Notes: generated by a model from the letters alone, not told the origin. DNA of 64,000 nt from Geobacteraceae bacterium (GCA_027404165.1 DAHZCG010000006.1:124001-188000), one strand, 5' to 3'; shown: positions 1-8,686, counted from the stretch's first letter. Numbers and translations: made by a program.

Positions 1-90
1 TTTTTTCGGAATCTTGTGCAAATTTTGTGATAATAATGTATATTTTAAGTGTAGTAACAATGATTCTCGTTTTGCGGGTTTCAACTTCAT

Positions 91-494
91 GGGGGTGTAA
101 AGGTTTCGACAGGCGAAGATAGATTCTGATTGCGCTGGGAGGATAGTGGTTGGCCTCTAGAATAATCCACTAAACAATGAATGCAAACAATACAACTGCT
201 GCAGACAATTACGCCTTTGCAGGTGCAATTGCTGCTTAGTACCAGCCTTGGAATCCTCGGATTCCAAGCGAGCTAGAGGGTAGACTTAACTCCCTGTGTA
301 ACCCTTCGGCTGTCAAAAAGAAGTAATTGTAATGGGACGGTGAGGATGGTCCGATAGTCACTGTAATTAGGAATCGGTTTTTGGTGCCGTGAGTGATGGC
401 TTACCTTGAACTTAAAACCATAATCAATCTATCAGCGTAGACGTTAGCATCGAAGAGCGTTTGGACCCGAGTTCGACTCTCGGCACCTCCACCA
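91..494 (+). ncRNA. ssrA: tmRNA (ssrA), one-piece
   Basis: Transfer-messenger RNA that rescues stalled ribosomes and tags nascent proteins for proteolysis. The 5' end GGGGGTG (91-97) pairs with CACCTCC near the 3' end, which is followed by ACCA (491-494). The conserved T-arm-like stretch GTTCGACTC lies just before the 3' acceptor strand. The tag frame probably starts at the GCA resume codon at 183, preceded by TAAACAATGAAT, and encodes ANNTTAADNYAFAGAIAA followed by TAG (237-239). That is an 18-residue tag ending in the usual small hydrophobic C-terminus. Ends were set by acceptor-stem pairing. A plausible upstream -10-like TATATT lies at 39-44. tmRNA 3' ends are frequent integration sites, which fits the island relics downstream. 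Confidence 0.95.
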
Positions 495-552
495 TAGAAA
501 GGAGTTCGAACCGGTATCCAATTTTCCGGTTCGGTCCCCTGTTTCAAAAGCG

Positions 553-577
553 AAAAGCCCCTTATGGGGCTTTTTCT
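553..577 (+). terminator. Rho-independent terminator of ssrA
   Basis: AAAAGCCCC, a TTAT loop and GGGGCTTTTT form a strong hairpin followed by a T run, about 60 bases after the tmRNA 3' end. Confidence 0.85.
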
Positions 578-1017
578 GTTCAAACAAAGCTAGTGGCTGG
601 AGCTTGGAAACTGCACGCAGATACGGCTTGCCGATATCAGGTTTAATTGGTTCCTGAGATATTTGCCCAACCAGCTTTGTATTGATGATCTGGGTTCTCA
701 GGCACGCATGAGCACTTCTTCGTTTCATAACCACTTTCGGGCCATGACCGCTTTAAGCCATTACAATACCAAAAACATTTGCGCGCTAGGCGTTTAACGT
801 TGGCGGACTCACTGGATGCCGCGAGCGCAGCGCTCCACGTAGGTTTCGAGAGCCCTTCGCAGTTTAGTCGCGAATATAACCGCCAATTCGGTGCGCCGCC
901 GTTACGGAACATTACAAAACTTCGTCAGATGTCTGCTACGGAATAGACAACAGTTTCACATTGAATGTATCGTGACACTGAACTTGAACCATCGGGAATC
1001 ATCAAAGAGGCTCTGGT
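578..1017. other. non-coding stretch with possible recombination-site-like inverted repeat
   Basis: No convincing gene. Within it, GTTTAAC (792-798) is followed by TTGGCGG (800-806), which is the inverse of CCGCCAA at 880-886, with GTTACGG at 901-907. This loosely resembles the paired core sites of an integron attC: GTTTAAC fits RYYYAAC, but GTTACGG does not fit GTTRRRY. It may equally be a chance inverted repeat. Confidence 0.2.
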
Positions 1018-1620
1018 ATGAACGATATTAAGGAAATTAGAGAGCAATTGCTGACCGGGACTGCCATTGCGGATGTACTGGATGATCTAGCGACGCTCCG
1101 TCTCGACATCTTCCCGGAATATCCCTATTTGTATCAAGGGCTGAGAGAAGACGAGCTCAAGTACCTGGTCACCTATGCCGAGGCACCTGATGCCTGCGCC
1201 ATTCTTGCCAATGATGGATTGACAGTTATCGGGGCCGCGACCGGCATGCCGCTTGTCCATGAAGACGCCCAGATGCTTGATGCCTTTGCCGGAACAACAT
1301 TTCCGCTCAACGAAATATATTACGTCGGAGAACTGCTTTTTCGCCCAGCCTACCGCAATTGCGGACTAGGTCAGAAACTGCTTGACCGACTGGAACACTA
1401 CATCCAATCTCTCGGCAGCTATCGCAAGCTCACCTGCGCCACGGTTGTGCGGCCGGAGGATCACTCCTTGCGCCCGTGTGACTACATCCCCATAACAAGG
1501 TTCCTTGCCCGAGCTGGTTTTGCCCGGCTCTCCGGGGTGACAACCAGCTTCATGTGGCTGGAGACCGATGGTGTCAAACGAGATCACCTAATGCAATTCT
1601 GGATCAAGGATCTGATCTGA
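1018..1620 (+). CDS. GNAT-family N-acetyltransferase
   Basis: Probable acetyl-CoA-dependent N-acetyltransferase of 200 residues; the substrate cannot be told. The acetyl-CoA-binding motif A is visible as RNCGLGQK at about residues 113-120, preceded by the beta strand EIYYVGELLFRP (about 99-110) as in GNAT folds. The N-terminal 60 residues are helical, with an aromatic-rich loop (FPEYPYLYQG). It is followed 75 bases later by a flavoprotein gene on the same strand, and both lie between ssrA and an integrase relic, so they are likely island cargo. The start codon follows a weak GAGG-type ribosome site. Confidence 0.8.
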   Translation: MNDIKEIREQLLTGTAIADVLDDLATLRLDIFPEYPYLYQGLREDELKYLVTYAEAPDACAILANDGLTVIGAATGMPLVHEDAQMLDAFAGTTFPLNEIYYVGELLFRPAYRNCGLGQKLLDRLEHYIQSLGSYRKLTCATVVRPEDHSLRPCDYIPITRFLARAGFARLSGVTTSFMWLETDGVKRDHLMQFWIKDLI

Positions 1621-1695
1621 TTTATATCCCGACTGATCTTACCGCAAGCAGCTAGTCGGCAAGCAGCAACAACCGTCACTAAAGGAGAAATACAC

Positions 1696-2355
1696 ATGAA
1701 CGTCATTGGCATCAACGGCAGTCCACGGAAGCAATGGAATACGGCCACACTTGTGACCAAGGCACTGGAAGGAGCCGCAGCACTGGGAGCTGCAACGGAG
1801 CAGTTTCATCTTTACGATCTGGACTTTAAGGGATGTAAAAGCTGCTTCGCCTGTAAAACACGTGGAGGGAACAGTTACGGGAAATGCGTCCTGAACGACG
1901 ACTTGGCAACAGTACTGGAAAAAATAGCTGCTGCCGACGCCCTCGTCATCGGATCACCAATCTACTTTGGCACGGTTACCGGTGAAACGCGCAGTTTTCT
2001 CGAACGCCTGCTGTTTCCGTATCTCACTTACACAGTACCCTACGGGACATTGTTCCCTAAAAAAGTCAAAACCGGTTTCATCTACACCATGAATGTTTCG
2101 GAAGAACGGAGCATAGAGTTTGGATACGAACAAATCTTCAGAACCAATGAGCGCTATGCGGAGATGCTCCTTGGTTCTGCCGAGACGTTGTGCGCTTTTG
2201 ACACTTGTCAGGTTGACGATTATTCAAAAGTAGTGATAGAAAGCTTCGATCCGATTCATAAAGCTAATCGTCGCACAGAGGTGTTACCGCTGGAATGTCA
2301 ACGTGCCTTTGAGTTGGGGCAACGGTTGGCAGAGGCTGAGATCATAGCAGCTTAG
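1696..2355 (+). CDS. NAD(P)H-dependent flavodoxin-family reductase / iron-sulfur flavoprotein
   Basis: Flavodoxin-fold oxidoreductase of 219 residues, likely binding FMN. GSPR at residues 8-11 is the phosphate-binding loop of the NADPH-dependent FMN reductase family. Cysteines at about 47, 50, 53 and 64 (GCKSCFACK then GKC) match the compact cysteine cluster of Isf-type flavoproteins; whether a 4Fe-4S cluster forms here is inference. A second FMN-contact motif, GSPIYFGTVTG, is seen near residue 95. A good ribosome site (AAAGGAG) sits 8-9 bases before ATG. It lies just downstream of the acetyltransferase and could share its transcript. The electron acceptor is unknown. Confidence 0.85.
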   Translation: MNVIGINGSPRKQWNTATLVTKALEGAAALGAATEQFHLYDLDFKGCKSCFACKTRGGNSYGKCVLNDDLATVLEKIAAADALVIGSPIYFGTVTGETRSFLERLLFPYLTYTVPYGTLFPKKVKTGFIYTMNVSEERSIEFGYEQIFRTNERYAEMLLGSAETLCAFDTCQVDDYSKVVIESFDPIHKANRRTEVLPLECQRAFELGQRLAEAEIIAA

Positions 2356-2418
2356 TCGTGAAGAGTGGTTGCTCGGTGCTAGCAAAAAAAACTGGCAGTT
2401 GATGCGTTGAAGTCACGT

Positions 2419-2440
2419 ACCCCCGGCAAAGCCGGGGGGT
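2419..2440. repeat. perfect GC-rich extragenic hairpin
   Basis: CCCCCGGC, AAA and GCCGGGGG form a perfect 8-bp stem with a 3-base loop. No T run follows, so it is a poor intrinsic terminator. It resembles REP-like palindromes or the subterminal hairpins of IS200/IS605 elements. Confidence 0.5.
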
Positions 2441-2479
2441 TCCCATTGGACTAAAACTGCTACGACTGGAGAAACCACA

Positions 2480-2809
2480 ATGATGTCATCCCTGCTGTTC
2501 AAGCGTAATAACACATATTACCTTAGGCTCTATTTACCTCAAGATTTTGCACCATATTTTTCACGTAAAGAAATATGGGAATCACTCAAAAACAAAGAAC
2601 TACAAGTCTGCCAGGACTACTATATTGAAGCGGCTCTATTCCACAGAGCGGCTTTTTCTACATATACGGAGTGGCATGTATACTGATACTCAGATGAAAC
2701 AATTGGTGAAGAATTATCTAAATGCAGTCCTAAAAAGGTAGAGATAGCTAACATGAAAGAAACTATTGATAGTCTCATGTATGAGGCAGTGGAGTTCAGA
2801 ACAGCCTAA
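2480..2809 (+). pseudogene. tyrosine-recombinase (phage integrase) N-terminal remnant, frameshifted
   Basis: The first frame (2480-2686) starts MMSSLLFKRNNTYYLRLYLP, typical of the DUF6538-type N-terminal domain found on tyrosine recombinases. Around 2590-2600 the homologous reading continues in the next frame (KTKNYKSARTTILKRLY, then RSGMYTDTQMKQLVKNYL, to 2741). It then continues in the third frame (KVEIANMKETIDSLMYEAVE) to a TAA at 2807-2809. None of the catalytic domain (R...HxxR...Y) is present. It is therefore a dead integrase of which only the DNA-binding N-terminus survives, placed where an ssrA-targeting island integrase could be. The frameshift positions are my reading and could be sequencing errors. 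Confidence 0.7.
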
Positions 2810-2834
2810 AAGTTATCAAGAAGGAGTGGACACT

Positions 2835-3008
2835 ATGCTATTTATGATCATTACATGGGGATTGTGTTCTGGCATTGTTGGAGTAGTTGCTAGTAAATCC
2901 GGGAGAAGTGGTCTCGGGTGGACTATAATTTCAATGTTAATCTCGCCACTAATCACAGGTATTATTCTTTTCGTTTTATTGCGAAGAGAAGAACGTTTTA
3001 GAACCTGA
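2835..3008 (+). CDS. small two-helix membrane protein, unknown function
   Basis: A protein of 57 residues with two predicted membrane segments (about residues 1-20 and 30-50) joined by a glycine-rich turn (SKSGRSGLGW), and a basic C-terminus (RREERFRT). ATG at 2835 was chosen because AAGGAG lies 8 bases upstream. Small proteins of this architecture are common in proteobacteria and uncharacterised. It follows the integrase relic within the ssrA-proximal island. Confidence 0.6.
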   Translation: MLFMIITWGLCSGIVGVVASKSGRSGLGWTIISMLISPLITGIILFVLLRREERFRT

Positions 3009-3048
3009 AGTATGCGGAGTGACCTTTGCCTGACTACCCTGGACTAAT

Positions 3049-3216
3049 ATGATTGACTGTAGTTTGCCTGTTCCCGACTACTTCGGTCTCTGCCATGAGG
3101 ATAAGCAGAAGTTTGGTCGAATGGTCAACTAACTGAGGAAACAAGGGATGTCCCTGGAAGATGCTCAGAAGATGACCTATCGAAGGGTTACCTGTGAGAG
3201 CATACCGTTTCACTAA
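3049..3216 (+). pseudogene. stop-interrupted small reading frame
   Basis: From ATG 3049 the frame reads MIDCSLPVPDYFGLCHEDKQ to KFGRMVN and stops at TAA 3130-3132. It then continues in the same frame as LRKQGMSLEDAQKMTYRRVT to TAA 3214-3216. The protein-like composition on both sides of the internal stop suggests one short gene inactivated by a nonsense change. No family recognised. Confidence 0.35.
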
Positions 3217-3885
3217 GCTTGAGTGCATATCGTTTTTTACTGACAAAGAAAATAGATATCTATGCCTATTATTTGCTTAATAAACTATTTACGAATGCAA
3301 TGTATTTATTGTAGACTGTTTTAGTGTGTTACCTAAATACAGCCCCGTTACCTGTTGTTATCGGGAGCGGGGTTTGTAATGTATATTATACATCCCTTCC
3401 CCTCTGCATACCTTCCTACTTTAATTTCACACATTCATTATTCATTATCATCATAAAGACCTGTAAGTCGATAGCTACGGTGGTCTATCGGTTTCTCTTT
3501 GTTTGCTTTCCTCTTTGGCGAGCATCGTTGTCTGGCCCTTGGTGAGGTGCCTTTAAGACCGCGCACCAGAAACTCCGTAAAATATTTTTACGCGTATGGC
3601 GATTATGTTTACATATATGATTGCCATGACAAACGGCCGCCTGAATAAGTCCAGTTAATTCGGCATGTCGTTTGTTGGCACATTCTATGCTTTTTAATAA
3701 AAAGCCTCTTTAAAACTGACGTAACTATGCAGAATAATTTTTCACCCGATGAGTTAGTACACCTTGGCAAAGTCATAGAGTGTGGATCAGCACGAGGAAT
3801 TGATCCACACTTCCTATCGATCGGGCTCTCGGCCCCCTCAGTCCTTATGACCTGATGTCTATGGCGCAAACGCCTGGAGTTAGAT
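3217..3885. other. AT-rich non-coding stretch
   Basis: No gene seen. It has two hairpins of possible terminator type: AGCCCCG/CGGGGTTT (3341-3375), and CGATAG/CTATCG followed by a T-rich tract (3469-3500). A 10-bp inverted repeat at 3780-3810 is listed separately. Base composition is clearly more AT-rich than the flanking genes, as expected for the tail of a decayed island. Confidence 0.5.
3780..3810. repeat. inverted repeat upstream of yihY
   Basis: GTGTGGATCA (3780-3789) and TGATCCACAC (3801-3810) are perfect inverse copies with an 11-base spacer, about 75 bases before the yihY start. It could be an operator or an RNA hairpin in the yihY leader. The binding protein is unknown. Confidence 0.5.
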
Positions 3886-4758
3886 ATGCCCTCATTACAA
3901 TGGTTCTTCCAATTAAGGTCGAGAGGTTATCTGGAGTTGGGGAAACGCATCTACCACAAGGTGATTGAGGCGGAGTGTTCAGAACATGCCGCTGCCATGG
4001 CGTTTTATATTCTTTTCGCGATGTTTCCTTTTTTCCTCTTTCTAACAACAGTTATCGGCTATCTTCACATTCCACATTTGCTGGAATACGTGCTGAAAAG
4101 CGCCGAAAGATTGCTGCCCGCTCAGGTTTTTGATCTGTTCCAGGACAATATCCGAGACCTTTTCAGCAGCAAAAAACGAGGACTGCTCTCTATTGGTTTT
4201 CTCCTTGCCCTGTGGGCTTCGTCTAAAGCTGTTATCTCGATGATGAAGGCCATGAATAAAGTATGCTCCGTGAAGGAAGGAAGGCCGTTTTGGAAGGTGC
4301 GGCTAACAGCTTTTTCCCTGGTGATTGGACTTTCGGTACTGTTTTTTCTGGCGCTGGTTCTGCTCATATTCGAAACTAAAATTGTCAGTTTCATCACCGC
4401 AATGTTGAATCTTGGGGTTGAGTTTCGGATAATCTGGAACCTGATGATTATCCCGGTGATCCTGTTGCTTTTGTTGCTGGCAGTCGCAACCATATATTTC
4501 TTCGCGCCTGACGTAAAACGAAAAAGGAAATGGATCACTTGGGGCACGGTATTCACGATCGTGTGCTGGATAGGTGCATCTTTTGCTTTCTCTTACTACA
4601 TCAAAAATTTCAGCTCCTACGACAGGACCTACGGCAGTTTGGGCGCAGTAATCATCCTCTTGATGTGGCTGTATGTCAGTGGCTTCATTATTTTGGTGGG
4701 AGCTGTAATCAATTCAGTGATTGAGCATGGCGTAGATGAGGGGAAAGCGCCTCGTTAA
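3886..4758 (+). CDS. yihY: YihY/BrkB family inner-membrane protein
   Basis: Integral membrane protein of 290 residues, formerly misnamed RNase BN. About six hydrophobic segments are visible (roughly residues 40-60, 100-118, 140-165, 185-205, 215-235, 250-275). The family hallmark HAAAMAFYILFAMFPFFLF is at about residues 34-52. The final helix block carries the typical GSLGAVIILLMWLYVSGFI (about 246-264). The molecular function of the family is not established. GGAG lies 7 bases before ATG. The gene is followed immediately, on the opposite strand, by gene scraps of the sugar-phosphate cluster. Confidence 0.9.
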   Translation: MPSLQWFFQLRSRGYLELGKRIYHKVIEAECSEHAAAMAFYILFAMFPFFLFLTTVIGYLHIPHLLEYVLKSAERLLPAQVFDLFQDNIRDLFSSKKRGLLSIGFLLALWASSKAVISMMKAMNKVCSVKEGRPFWKVRLTAFSLVIGLSVLFFLALVLLIFETKIVSFITAMLNLGVEFRIIWNLMIIPVILLLLLLAVATIYFFAPDVKRKRKWITWGTVFTIVCWIGASFAFSYYIKNFSSYDRTYGSLGAVIILLMWLYVSGFIILVGAVINSVIEHGVDEGKAPR

Positions 4759-4978
4759 TGGAATTTGCGTTCGCTATAGATGATAGACAGGTAACGGCTA
4801 CCTCTGATTCCGCCGTCAACAGCAATGTTCACGTGGTCAAGGTTGCGGTGGAAGAGCAGTTTATGCAGGCGCGCTATCTTGTCCAGACTGGCCTGGATAA
4901 ACTCCCGGCCGCCGAATCCCGGTTCAACTGACATGATCAGGAAAATATCCACTTCTGCCACAATTTCTTACAACATTA
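4755..4978 (-). pseudogene. rpe: ribulose-phosphate 3-epimerase internal fragment
   Basis: The minus strand encodes VDIFLIMSVEPGFGGREFI and later NIAVDGGI, the core of ribulose-phosphate 3-epimerase: the MSVxPGFGGQ loop and the VDGG phosphate-binding loop. The N-terminal half of the family is missing, and the sequence diverges and stops right after DGGI. It keeps about 50 recognisable residues of the usual 215-225, so it cannot be functional. It directly abuts a glucan-phosphorylase scrap, so deletions have joined fragments of two former genes. Confidence 0.75.
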
Positions 4979-5099
4979 TCAGGGGGATGCCGGGTTAAGG
5001 ACAAGCCCAACTTATCAGCATACAGCTCGACATGCACGGCATCAGGAGCGATGCCGTTGAGATAAGCCTGGACTTCGAAGAGGTGCCATTCACCGTTGG
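4979..5099 (-). pseudogene. alpha-glucan phosphorylase C-terminal scrap
   Basis: Directly after the pgm stop codon, the minus strand reads WHLFEVQAYLNGIAPDAVHV then ELYADKL. This resembles the extreme C-terminal beta-domain of alpha-glucan (glycogen) phosphorylases (VQVYL..LDPDAVRVELYAD). Only about 30 residues of a protein that normally exceeds 800 remain. The reading then runs into the epimerase remnant in another frame. Assignment rests on this short similarity, so it is moderately sure. Confidence 0.5.
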
Positions 5100-6758
5100 T
5101 TATACCGTAACCCCGGTTGCCGCCAAAGCTTCGTCGACAATTGCCTGAGCTTCTTCCAGGATGCTGCATAGGTGATCTGATCCCCTGAAACTCTCGCCGT
5201 AAATCTTGTAGATATTCTCGGTTCCTGACGGACGCGCTGCAAACCATCCGCTCTCAGTCACCACCTTCAACCCGCCGATAGGGGCGTCGTTGCCCGGCGC
5301 ACTGGTGAGGACCATCTGGATTTTTTCGCCAGCCATCTCAGTGAGCTTAATCTGCTGGGGGGAGAGTTTTGCCAACAGTTCCTTTTGCTCCGGGGTGGCC
5401 GGCGCCTCAATGCGGTCATAGGCCGGCTCACCAAACTCTCGCGTGAGTTCCTGGTAAATTTTTCCCGGATCGTGACCAATCCGGGCTGTGATCTCCGCCG
5501 CGAGCAAAGCCGGGGCAATTCCATCCTTGTCCGTCGTCCAGACCGTGCCGTCCCGTCGTGCAAAAGAAGCCCCGGCGCTCTCTTCGCCACCGAAACACAG
5601 CGAGCCGTCGAGCAAGCCATCAACGAACCACTTGAAGCCGACCGGCACCTCGTAGAGTTTACGGCCAAGCTTCGCTGTAACGCGATCGATCATCTGGCTG
5701 CTCACCACCGTCTTGCCGACCGCCGCTTCCGTGCGCCACTTCGGCCGGTGCTGAAAAAGGTAGAAGACGGCGACCGCAAGGTAGTGATTGGGCGGCAGCA
5801 GTCCGGCGCTCCGGGTGACAATCCCATGCCGGTCATGATCGGTGTCACAGGCAAAGGCTATATCAAAACGGTCCTTCAAGCCGATCAGTCCCCGCATCGC
5901 ATAGGGTGAGGATGGATCCATGCGGATCTGACCATCCCAATCAATAGACATAAAACGGAAGGTCGGATCAACTGACTCGTTGACGACAGTGAGGTCCAAA
6001 CCATAACGCTCGGCAACCGGCCCCCAGTAGTGGACCCCGGCGCCGCCCAGCGGATCGACTCCCATCCTGATCTGCGCGTCCCGAATGACATCCATGTCTA
6101 TCACGTTGGCAAGGTCGGCAATGTAGGCATTGAGATAGTCATGGCGGTGCGTCGTGGGGGCGCAAAGAGCTTTCTCGAAAGGAATCCTTTTCAAATCCAG
6201 AAGGCCATTTTCAAGAAACTCGTTTGCCTTCGCCTCGATCCATGCTGTGACAACCGATTCGGCCGGACCGCCGTGCGGTGGATTGTATTTAAAGCCGCCG
6301 TCATGGGGCGGGTTGTGTGACGGTGTGATGACGATACCGTCGGCGAACCCGTATGTGCGTCCATGGTTGTAAGTGAGAATCGCGTGGGAAACGACCGGTG
6401 TCGGTGTATATTCATCCCCTTGCGCGATCATGACTTCCACCTCGTTTGCCGCCAGAACCTCAAGCGCGCTGGCACAAGCCGGTACCGAGAGCGCATGGGT
6501 GTCCATACCCAGAAACAAAGGGCCATTGATCTGCTGCTGTTTCCGGTATAAACAGATGGCCTGACTGATGGCGAGGATATGCCATTCATTGAATGCCAGA
6601 TCAAATGCGGAACCCCGATGTCCCGAGGTGCCGAAGGCCACCCGTTGCGCCGGCACCGAAGGATCAGGCACCTCCGTATAGTATGACGTAATGAGTCCGG
6701 GCACGTTCACCAGCATTGCTGGATCGGCAGGCTTGCCTGCAAAGGGGCTGACTTTCAT
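5100..6758 (-). CDS. pgm: phosphoglucomutase (alpha-D-glucose-1,6-bisphosphate-dependent)
   Basis: Interconverts glucose 1-phosphate and glucose 6-phosphate, linking glycogen or cell-wall sugar nucleotides to glycolysis. The 552 residues are close to E. coli Pgm (546). Visible motifs are FGTSGHRG (about 42-49), the phosphoserine loop TPSHNPP with Ser147, the metal-binding DTDHDRHG (about 310), the sugar-binding GGEESAG (about 395) and the phosphate-binding RPSGTE near the C-terminus. All domains look intact. It is the last intact gene of the minus-strand sugar-phosphate cluster, 183 bases downstream of pgi. Immediately beyond it lie the phosphorylase and epimerase scraps. Confidence 0.95.
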   Translation of the reverse strand: MKVSPFAGKPADPAMLVNVPGLITSYYTEVPDPSVPAQRVAFGTSGHRGSAFDLAFNEWHILAISQAICLYRKQQQINGPLFLGMDTHALSVPACASALEVLAANEVEVMIAQGDEYTPTPVVSHAILTYNHGRTYGFADGIVITPSHNPPHDGGFKYNPPHGGPAESVVTAWIEAKANEFLENGLLDLKRIPFEKALCAPTTHRHDYLNAYIADLANVIDMDVIRDAQIRMGVDPLGGAGVHYWGPVAERYGLDLTVVNESVDPTFRFMSIDWDGQIRMDPSSPYAMRGLIGLKDRFDIAFACDTDHDRHGIVTRSAGLLPPNHYLAVAVFYLFQHRPKWRTEAAVGKTVVSSQMIDRVTAKLGRKLYEVPVGFKWFVDGLLDGSLCFGGEESAGASFARRDGTVWTTDKDGIAPALLAAEITARIGHDPGKIYQELTREFGEPAYDRIEAPATPEQKELLAKLSPQQIKLTEMAGEKIQMVLTSAPGNDAPIGGLKVVTESGWFAARPSGTENIYKIYGESFRGSDHLCSILEEAQAIVDEALAATGVTV

Positions 6759-6941
6759 GGCTTTTCACTCCCCGTTATCGCGATATACAGTATTCACGCC
6801 CAATTATTCCAGAGTATCAGGCCAGTCGGCATGTCCACCACAAGGCCGATCACCGTTCAGATCCATATCCCTCCACCCATCCAACCGCTAGTATGATTCA
6901 CCATGTCTGTATGGTTCATAACCCGGTTTCATGCATAACTC

Positions 6942-8585
6942 CTAAATGTGGTGCAATTTAAAGCTCTTGTAGCGCCGGATTAGCGCATTAGTCGAGCTGT
7001 CATGCAAAAGCTCAGATTCTCCGACCAGATCCAACTCCGGCAAGATCTTCATTGCCAGTACCTTGCCTAGCTCAACGCCCCACTGGTCGAAGGAATCAAT
7101 CTGCCAGACCGTCCCCTGGGTGAAAACGCTGTGTTCGTAGAGTGCCACCAGTTTGCCCAGAGTCTCGGGCGTCAGTCGTTCGGCAAGGATCGTGTTCGTC
7201 GGCCGATTTCCCTCGAACACGCGATGCGCCACTAGCCCATCTGGAGTCCCCTCATTCCTTACCTCATCCGCCGTCTTGCCGAAGGCGAGCGCTTCTGTCT
7301 GGGCGAACAGGTTCGCCATTAATATGTCATGATGCGAATCAAGTGGGTTGACGGTCTGGCAAAAACCGATGAAATCGCAGGGAATGAGTCTGGTCCCCTG
7401 ATGTATGAGCTGGTAAAATGAGTGTTGGCCATTGGTTCCCGGCTCACCCCATAAGATCGGTCCTGTCTGGTACGAAACCGGCTGGCCATCCAGTGTGACG
7501 TGCTTGCCGTTGCTTTCCATGGCCAGTTGCTGGAGGTAGGCCGGGAAACGTTTCAGATACTGGTCGTAGGGGAGTATTGCCGCTGTCTGCGCCGCAAAGA
7601 AACTGCTGTACCATACGGATAGCAGGCCCATCAGTACCGGCAGGTTTCTGGCAAACGGGGCGGTCCGAAAATGGTCGTCCATCACCCGGAATCCGGCCAG
7701 CATGGAACGGAAATGTTCCGGGCCGATGGCCAGCATGGTAGAAAGGCCAATGGCCGAATCCATCGAGTAGCGCCCGCCAACCCAGTCCCAAAAGCCGAAC
7801 ATGTTTTCCGTATCGATCCCGAACTTCGCCACCGCTTCACTATTGGTCGAGACGGCGACAAAGTGCCGGGCAACAGCCTGCTCGTCCCCCATGGTCTGCA
7901 CGGCCCATTGCCGTGCAGTACGGGCATTGGTCATTGTTTCCAGGGTGGTGAAGGTTTTCGAGGAAATGATAAACAGCGTCTCTTCCGCATCAAGGCCATG
8001 AATTGCTTCCGCAAAATCGGTGCCATCAACGTTTGAGACGAAACGAAAGGCCATGTCGCGCTGGCTATAGTGGCGTAACGCTTCATAGGCCATCACCGGG
8101 CCGAGATCCGAGCCGCCGATGCCGATGTTGATGACAGTTCGGATGCGCTTGCCGGTATGTCCAAGCCATTGTCCGCTACGAACGCGATTGGCGAATCGGC
8201 CCATTCTGTCCAGAACTTCGTGGACATGAGGCACCACATTTGTTCCATCGACCATGATCGATTGATCGCGGGCTGCGCGCAGCGCCACATGGAGCACCGC
8301 ACGGTTCTCTGTAGTGTTGATTTTTTCACCGCTGAACATGGCGTCGATACGTTCGCGCAGCCCGGATTCGTCTGCCAGTCCCAGAAGCAGCCTGATGGTT
8401 TCCTCGGTGATGCGATTTTTGGAGTAGTCAAAATAGAACCCGACATCCTCGATCGTGAAACGCGTGCCGCGTTGCGGGTCATCGGCAAATAACTGCCGCA
8501 GATGGATATTCTTGATTTTCTGAAAGTGGGACTCCAGCACTTGCCAAGCCGGAAGTTGTGTGAGCGGTATAATTGTAGAACTCAT
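6942..8585 (-). CDS. pgi: glucose-6-phosphate isomerase
   Basis: Interconverts glucose 6-phosphate and fructose 6-phosphate in the cytoplasm. The 547 residues match the long bacterial form. Family signatures are present: [10 protein letters not shown] (about 152-161), [10 protein letters not shown] (about 208-217), the [18 protein letters not shown] segment with catalytic His (about 380-397), and [14 protein letters not shown] near the C-terminus with the catalytic Lys. GGAG lies upstream of ATG on the minus strand (complement at 8590-8600). The gene lies between the HAD phosphatase and pgm, all on one strand. Confidence 0.95.
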   Translation of the reverse strand: MSSTIIPLTQLPAWQVLESHFQKIKNIHLRQLFADDPQRGTRFTIEDVGFYFDYSKNRITEETIRLLLGLADESGLRERIDAMFSGEKINTTENRAVLHVALRAARDQSIMVDGTNVVPHVHEVLDRMGRFANRVRSGQWLGHTGKRIRTVINIGIGGSDLGPVMAYEALRHYSQRDMAFRFVSNVDGTDFAEAIHGLDAEETLFIISSKTFTTLETMTNARTARQWAVQTMGDEQAVARHFVAVSTNSEAVAKFGIDTENMFGFWDWVGGRYSMDSAIGLSTMLAIGPEHFRSMLAGFRVMDDHFRTAPFARNLPVLMGLLSVWYSSFFAAQTAAILPYDQYLKRFPAYLQQLAMESNGKHVTLDGQPVSYQTGPILWGEPGTNGQHSFYQLIHQGTRLIPCDFIGFCQTVNPLDSHHDILMANLFAQTEALAFGKTADEVRNEGTPDGLVAHRVFEGNRPTNTILAERLTPETLGKLVALYEHSVFTQGTVWQIDSFDQWGVELGKVLAMKILPELDLVGESELLHDSSTNALIRRYKSFKLHHI

Positions 8586-8686
8586 GGATTATCACTCCTT
8601 TCGTTGTCGCAAGAGACCAGCGGCATCCCGGTCCACCAACCACAGCAATCCGCCGTCTAAGGGTGGTCATCAGACGCCTCCTGATA

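Noticed and set aside
444..912. Open frames on the minus strand across the ssrA 3' end and the following spacer
   Set aside because: They overlap the structured tmRNA and its terminator, have no ribosome site and no recognisable domain; best explained as chance frames.
2419..2440. Hairpin read as an intrinsic terminator of the flavoprotein gene
   Set aside because: No T run follows the stem; listed as a repeat instead.
5267..5909. Open frames opposite and inside pgm (also similar ones opposite pgi, pqiB and ybbP)
   Set aside because: They are shadows of GC-rich codon use in clearly real genes and show no protein family features.
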